A stretch of 64,000 nucleotides of DNA from Fervidibacter canadensis (GTDB taxonomy: Bacteria; Armatimonadota; Fervidibacteria; Fervidibacterales; Fervidibacteraceae). Position numbers and translations under genes: made by a program. The stretch spans positions 54,990 to 118,989 of the forward strand of contig JBGOEJ010000009.1 in assembly GCA_041446545.1 (NCBI GenBank), in the 5' to 3' direction. How positions within the stretch are numbered: position 1 is the stretch's first letter; each line of letters opens with the position of its first letter. The notes below the pieces were generated by a model. It had not been told where the DNA came from, did no database searches, and saw nothing but the letters and a program-made list of their open reading frames with translations. This document shows, in pieces, positions 59,681 to 64,000 of the stretch.

Positions 59681-60075
59681 TTAATCTTCTAAATTTAACT
59701 GAATAAATAATTTTTTGTGTTTTATTAAAAAATCGTCAAGAAAAATTTTATTAGGAGGACCTGAAAAGAGTAAAGTTATACCAATTACAATTATTTCCGT
59801 TTGAACAGAGTTCCATATTTCGTTTATAAATTTAAGTTTATTCAAAATAATACCTAAGAGAAATGCTATTAAAATTAAAATAACAGCAAATGAAAAATTA
59901 GCGCAATTTGAGATGCAATAGGATATTTTAGATATTTCATCACAAAATAAATTTTCGCCACCTCAATACTTATTACCAAAAATATCCAAATACCAAAACA
60001 AATTAGTAAAAATAGCAGTAAAGATAAAAATAATTTCATTGTTTTTATCACTATCAAATTTATCTTCATTGTCAT
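59681..60075 (-). pseudogene. Frameshifted small multi-span membrane protein
   Basis: An AAAGGAGGTG site stands just before ATG 60075. The frame gives MTMKINLIVIKTMKLFLSLL and a second helix, then stops at 59875. A second frame continues FAVILILIAFLLGIILNKLK, a third hydrophobic helix (EIIVIGITLLFSG) and a charged end to 59681. One extra T in the run of five at 59893-59897 would join them into about 131 residues. It follows the Rhs tail at once, so it could be an immunity-like partner, but this is inference. Confidence 0.55.
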
Positions 60076-60123
60076 TACACCTCCTTTCCTAATAGTCGGA
60101 ATAATGTGCCCAGAGTTCTTGTT

Positions 60124-61357
60124 TCAAAAACCGGAAAAACGCCATGGTCCTCTGAATACACATTGACAAACGTCTTTAAGATATCCACTACCATATAAAT
60201 CAAAGTAAACAGATGTTCCAAGACATGCACAAAAGGTAATAACACCAGCTCCGCCCGCCGCTGTAGCCACTTTCTCGGGTTTCCCTTTTATTACTGCACC
60301 TACCATCCCACTGGCACACCCTGCTATTGCACTGCATACGACAGAACTACAATCACCACTACTCATTGCACCCATGAGCCCTCCGGCTAGAGCACCTATC
60401 AGACATCCTATTGTGATCCCTTGATACGGAACTTTGTAATAAGTCCTCCAAGAATGCAAGCAAGACATCCTACCGAGATTGCTCCGCCAATGTATCCTGA
60501 AATTCCAGATTCCTGAATTGCTTCTAAGGCACAACATATCACATCCGCTGGATTTACAAGTCCACACAGCAATGCATCCTCCTATAGGTCCCAAAAGCGT
60601 AAGCCCGCAGGATGCAACACATCCTACTATTACCTAAGGGTTCTTACCTGTGGGATCAATATTACTTAATGGATTGCCGGCAACATATGTATACCAGTTC
60701 ATTTTATGTTTTATTGGATCTAGGCTCACAAATCTCCCTATTCCCGATGCATAATACCTCACTCCCAACAACATCAAAGAACTTTCTGTGTCCCAATAAT
60801 ACCCATGCTTGCCGACATACTTGAAGGGATTAGAAACTTGGGACTGGGGGACGGGTCAATTCGTTCCCCCAAGCATCAAAGGCGTAAGCGTCAACAACTT
60901 GCCCTTGCGAGCCCATCAACTGCCTCACCGTCCCTATCCCTTCAAATCCATACCAGTAACTTTGATTGTTTCGGGTCATGGCGATTAGCCCACCACCATC
61001 ATAGTGATACTTTGCCACTAAATTCCCATTTTCGTCATACTCCGCCAACAACGGCGCTAAACCAGGCGTCTCACTCGCTGCAAGGTCATAAACAAACCAC
61101 CTTTGATATTGCCCCACGACCTCCTTGAACCTCCTGAACCCCAACCCATCCACCTTGAAGTTCATCACTACACTGTCTTCCACCCTCACCATCTTGTCCT
61201 CATCGTCCCAATAATACCTCACCTGACTTGTCCCTGTCGCCTTTGACACCGTGTTCCCGCTCGCGTCATACTGATACACCGTCGTCACCCCATTGGCTAC
61301 CTCCTGCATCAACTTGTTCCCTAAATCGTAACTATAATTATAACTTTTTATTTTATT
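60124..61357 (-). pseudogene. Rhs-type fragment: truncated core plus glycine/cysteine-rich tip, several frameshifts
   Basis: From just after the TGA at 61358 the frame carries Rhs/YD-like repeats (VTTVYQYDASGNTVSK, VDGLGFRRFKEVVGQYQRWF, LLAEYDENGNLVAKYHYDGG, YAFDAWGNELT). A frameshift at a run of five G at 60846-60850 leads into the Rhs core end GRFVSLDPIKHKMNWYTYVAGNPLSNIDPTG, then a TAG at 60634. The tip is hydrophobic, Gly/Cys-rich and split over three frames (IGGAISVGCLACILGG; GCLIGALAGGLMGAMSS), ending at 60124. The large N-terminal shell is missing, as in orphan Rhs tip cassettes. Confidence 0.75.
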
Positions 61358-62463
61358 TCATAATCCTAAAATCCCTAATTCATCCCAAATTTTATCTTTT
61401 AACCTCCATAACTTCACGATCCCATCCATACCTCCCGAAGCTAATAAATCACTTGTTGGATTGAAGGCTAAATCGTAAACAGATAATACATGTCCCTTTC
61501 GGTTAAGGACTTCTCTCCTTGTTGCTATCTCCCAAATTAAAACTTTCCCCCCAGCACCACTCGTTGCGAGTAGTCTCCCGTCAGGGCTAAATTTCACTAC
61601 CCACCACCTTCCTCCCTTACGCCTCACAAATTCAACTCTGTTAGTTTCTAAGTTCCACATGTAAAAAGCGTTGACACTCGTCCCCACTGCCGCCCTTTTC
61701 CCATCAGGGTGGAAAGTGCACCTTTCACCCTCAGCACAAGTTTGACCCTCTTCGTGATATTCATGACATAAAAGTGTTTTCAAAATACGCCCGGTCTTAA
61801 CATTGCATATAAATGCAATGGGACTTGGGTGGTGCTGAGATCCATTGATGAAACCGCTAATAGCTAAGAAACTTCCATCAAGGCTAAAATCACAACCCTT
61901 AACCCAGAACTCTTTAGGGATGTCCATTCGCTTAAAAAGAGCCCCTTCGGGCATTTTCCAAATCAAATTACCAGCTGCAAAAAGGTCCCTTTTGGACTGA
62001 AAGCCATAGCTCCAAAAGCCATAGTTGCATCCCCTAACCTACTAAAGTCGTAAATTAAACGAAATTGGTCACTATCATAGATTTTTACTCCTTGCCAATA
62101 CAAACTAACAGCTATTAACTTACCCTCAGGACTAAAACAAATTCCTTCTATATCATTATTTTCGTTTAATTCAATAGTCTTCAACCTTTTGTATGCTATA
62201 ATATCCCAGATAGCAAGAAGAGGTCTCCCACTATAGTATCCTACTGCGAGTATTCTTCCATTTGGATGGAAAGCAATCGCTCTAACCTCTGTTCCACTCC
62301 AACCGAAATGTCTGCTGAGTATAGCAATATCGGTAATATCGTCATTTTTGTTATCATTAAAAAGCCATCGGGTAGCAAATATTGTCCCCAAAGTTGCACC
62401 CGTGAAAATGATAGCACCTCCAAGCAATATTTTCACCATAAGTTTCCCCAAACGACGCATCAT
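61358..62463 (-). pseudogene. Membrane-anchored WD40 protein split by one frameshift
   Basis: The first frame (62463-61963) starts after GAGGAGGATGAA, has a membrane helix (VKILLGGAIIFTGATLGTIF) and blades such as VRAIAFHPNGRILAVG and IEGICFSPEGKLIAVS. The second frame (61966-61358) continues with FSLDGSFLAISG, CTFHPDGKRAAVG, VKFSPDGRLLATSGAGGKVLIW and YDLAFNPTSDLLASGGMDG. One G added to the run of three at 61987-61989 fuses them across FSPKG and LFAAGNLIW. It would then be a full beta-propeller of about 368 residues. Confidence 0.75.
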
Positions 62464-62496
62464 TTCATCCTCCTCTAATTCAGCATCTAAACAGCA

Positions 62497-62769
62497 TTAA
62501 CGCAACCAAAAAGGACTATCGTAGCACACTTTCATACTGTCTCTGATTTGATCTTGAAGTGAACCAAGGTAATTGTAGTCAATTCCTATTTGTGGTGGCA
62601 AAAAGGAAAACACTTGTAAACAGTCATTAGAGAGAACGATGGGAGGGCCGGGAGGTGCTAAGCAACACCACCAAGGTTTAGGGGGAGCTACCATGGGAAA
62701 GGGTGTTATTTGATATTTTCGGCATTTATCTAAACATCTAAATAACGAATGTTTCTCACATGCGACCAT
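62497..62769 (-). CDS. Cysteine-rich hypothetical protein
   Basis: The 90-residue frame MVACEKHSLFRCLDKCRKYQ... has seven cysteines, a Pro/Trp patch (APPKPWWCCLAPPGPP) and ends DSMKVCYDSPFWLR. The frame is open further, back to the TGA at 62863, with KIHPLINFGIPGTIDQLCKNP and another cysteine pair, but no ATG, GTG or TTG there. So it may be a fragment of the preceding Rhs tip rather than a separate gene. Confidence 0.4.
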   Translation of the reverse strand: MVACEKHSLFRCLDKCRKYQITPFPMVAPPKPWWCCLAPPGPPIVLSNDCLQVFSFLPPQIGIDYNYLGSLQDQIRDSMKVCYDSPFWLR

Positions 62770-62862
62770 TGCATAACAACATTTTGTATCATTTGGGTTT
62801 TTACAGAGTTGATCAATTGTCCCTGGTATTCCGAAGTTTATTAATGGATGTATTTTCCCTCC

Positions 62863-63750
62863 TCAACATTCATCGGGTTGTGGAGATCCCGGGGGCCTAA
62901 TGGTTTTTGTGAGTTTTAGAATATGTCCAATTTGACGCCCAACCCACCATTGAGCCCAGTCCTGGAATATGCACTGATCCATGCATTCAAGCCATTTCTT
63001 ACATTGTCCAAATAAGCTGAGAAAATTACATAGCTTAGCCCTCGGACTTGAATTGTTTATAAGTTCCCTTGCCAACTTACTCACTTCACAAAAACAACGA
63101 TTTGCCTGTTTCATTCCATCAGCCCGAGGGTCATTACCAGCAGCCTTACAATAGAGAGGTTCGGACGATATGTCAAACATATGTGTTCCTTCCGGATCAA
63201 TTTTGTTAACTGGATCATTGTAGATATACCAATTTATCCTGCCCTTGAGTGGATCAGAATTAAGAAAGCGACCTTGAGCACTGCGGAAATCCTCCAAAGT
63301 GGAACCATCGGGCAACCTCTCTTTCCTTCCTGCCATCTTCTTTTGGACTTCCTTCCAAACCTTCCTTGCTCTCTCCCTCTCCCCCTCCACCTCCCACTGG
63401 TGCGCCATCATGTATCCTGCGTAACCTTGAAGGAAGGAGGCACACTTTCTCTCCCTCTCATCCGAAAGGGAAGAGGAAGGGAAAGAAATTGCCCTCTCCA
63501 ACTTTCCGAGAGCGTCCCTTCTCTTCCCCTCCCGAACATCCAGTTAGGCTTCCAAAAGGAGGGCTTGAAGGGCGGGAAGAGAGGAAGGAAACTTCTCTTG
63601 AACTTCCTTCAGTTTCTGGCGGAAAAGTTGAGGGCTGGAAGAGACAGAGAGGGCTTTTTCAAGGGCTCCCTTTGGGGTCTGAGGGAAAAGGGATGTCCCC
63701 ATCAAGCCTGTCAAAACCACAATCATCCATCCCTTGAACCTTCCCCTCAT
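62863..63750 (-). pseudogene. Secreted protein with Rhs core end and cysteine-rich tip, interrupted by an in-frame TAA
   Basis: From ATG 63750 the frame has a signal peptide (GWMIVVLTGLMGTSLF), a helical region (SPQLFRQKLKEVQEKFPSSLP), then a TAA at 63544-63546. In the same frame it continues DVREGKRRDALGKLERAIS, a Glu/Arg-rich helix, then the Rhs core end GRFLNSDPLKGRINWYIYND-PVNKIDPEGTH and a tip with about ten cysteines, ending at 62863. The Rhs shell is replaced by a short secreted helical region, so the gene is a mosaic. A promoter-like site lies upstream at 63788-63814. Confidence 0.65.
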
Positions 63751-63787
63751 CTTCCTTCCCTCCCGATGGCTTCTTTCTCCCTGCTAA

Positions 63788-63814
63788 ATGCTAACAGAGA
63801 GAAAGGGATGTCAA
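63788..63814 (-). promoter_or_regulatory. Candidate promoter of the mosaic Rhs gene
   Basis: Minus strand TTGACA (63809-63814) and TAGCAT (63788-63793) with a 15-base spacer, 38 bases before ATG 63750. The spacer is short, so this is tentative. Confidence 0.35.
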
Positions 63815-63865
63815 GATTTGAAGGGTATGTTCGGAAAGTCTTCCTTCATGCGTAGAAAGAAGCAA

Positions 63866-64000
63866 TCAATAAGCCCCTTCCAAGACCCACCACCTAAACA
63901 ACAAAAAACCTGACACCATCAAAACCGCCATGTTCCACAATATCGCCTTCATCATTATCGCCCTCTTTGCCATCTCCTCCGTCCTTTCCCTGCACCCTTC
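63866..64000 (-). CDS. C-terminal end of a probable membrane protein (cut by window edge)
   Basis: The reverse strand is open from the right edge to a TGA at 63866-63868 and reads a basic stretch (RTEEMAKRAIMMKAILW) then a hydrophobic helix NMAVLMVSGFLLFRWWVLEGAY. Strand and codon use match the island. Too short to identify. Confidence 0.3.
   Translation of the reverse strand, partial: EGCRERTEEMAKRAIMMKAILWNMAVLMVSGFLLFRWWVLEGAY

Noticed and set aside
62863..62865. TGA as a possible selenocysteine or readthrough codon between two same-frame segments
   Set aside because: Other in-frame stops in this island are TAA and TAG, so general decay explains it better; no SECIS-like stem-loop was evident after the TGA.
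63930..64000. A plus-strand ATG starting a hydrophobic peptide resembling the start of a membrane protein
   Set aside because: No ribosome-binding site before it, and all neighbours are on the minus strand, where an open frame also exists.
1..64000. CRISPR array, rRNA operon, insertion sequence with transposase, integrase or prophage genes
   Set aside because: No regularly spaced repeats, no rRNA segments and no transposase- or integrase-like frames were seen on reading both strands.

Overview
The window reads as a bacterial chromosome fragment, probably from a member of the Armatimonadota (Fervidibacteria-like). This is inference. It rests on proteins carrying the C-terminal H-X9-DG prepilin-type motif, a planctomycete-type cytochrome fused to WD40 repeats, AGG-rich Shine-Dalgarno sites, and one very long str-S10-spc-alpha ribosomal cluster. 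No rRNA gene is present to settle the taxonomy.

Positions 1-24,600 hold mostly intact housekeeping and metabolic genes on both strands: glnE (cut by the window edge), a TenA enzyme, a KdsC-like phosphatase, a CHASE2-adenylate cyclase with a FecR partner, an ornithine-cyclodeaminase relative, an AmmeMemoRadiSam radical SAM enzyme interrupted by an intein, mltG, tRNA-Pro(CGG), a NAGPA-type protein, a beta-CASP nuclease, tgt, a cytochrome-WD40 protein, proB, TerC, a HerA-like ATPase, a thiamine-binding protein, AMMECR1, a Gfo/Idh/MocA oxidoreductase and an SGNH hydrolase.

Positions 24,600-32,300 are accessory in character. Two divergent genes have both lost their 5' ends at one junction near 25,070. 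A nucleotidyltransferase is fused to a HEPN domain. After purD and a GlsB-like protein comes a molybdenum hydroxylase operon (Tat-signal 2Fe-2S subunit, Uma2 nuclease, large subunit) followed by a DUF4258/DUF2283 pair. That pair is flanked by a second copy of the 3' end of the large-subunit gene.

Positions 32,300-56,970 form one minus-strand supercluster read from a good promoter at 56,942-56,970: rpsL, rpsG, fusA, rpsJ, rplC, rplD, rplW, rplB, rpsS, rplV, rpsC, rplP, rpmC, rpsQ, an EF-G paralogue, rplN, rplX, rplE, rpsN, rpsH, rplF, rplR, rpsE, rpmD, rplO, secY, adk, map, infA, rpmJ, rpsM, rpsK, rpsD, rpoA, rplQ, truA, rplM, rpsI, then a LysM/NlpC cell-wall hydrolase. tuf is absent from its usual place after fusA, an EF-G-like GTPase sits between rpsQ and rplN, and S8 carries a roughly 74-residue insertion.

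Positions 57,400-64,000 are more AT-rich and all on the minus strand: small membrane and secreted proteins of unknown function, a WD40 protein and two Rhs-type fragments with cysteine- or glycine-rich tips. Almost every gene there is broken by a single-base shift in a short homopolymer or by an in-frame stop. It looks like a decaying polymorphic-toxin-type island, although homopolymer sequencing error cannot be excluded from the sequence alone.
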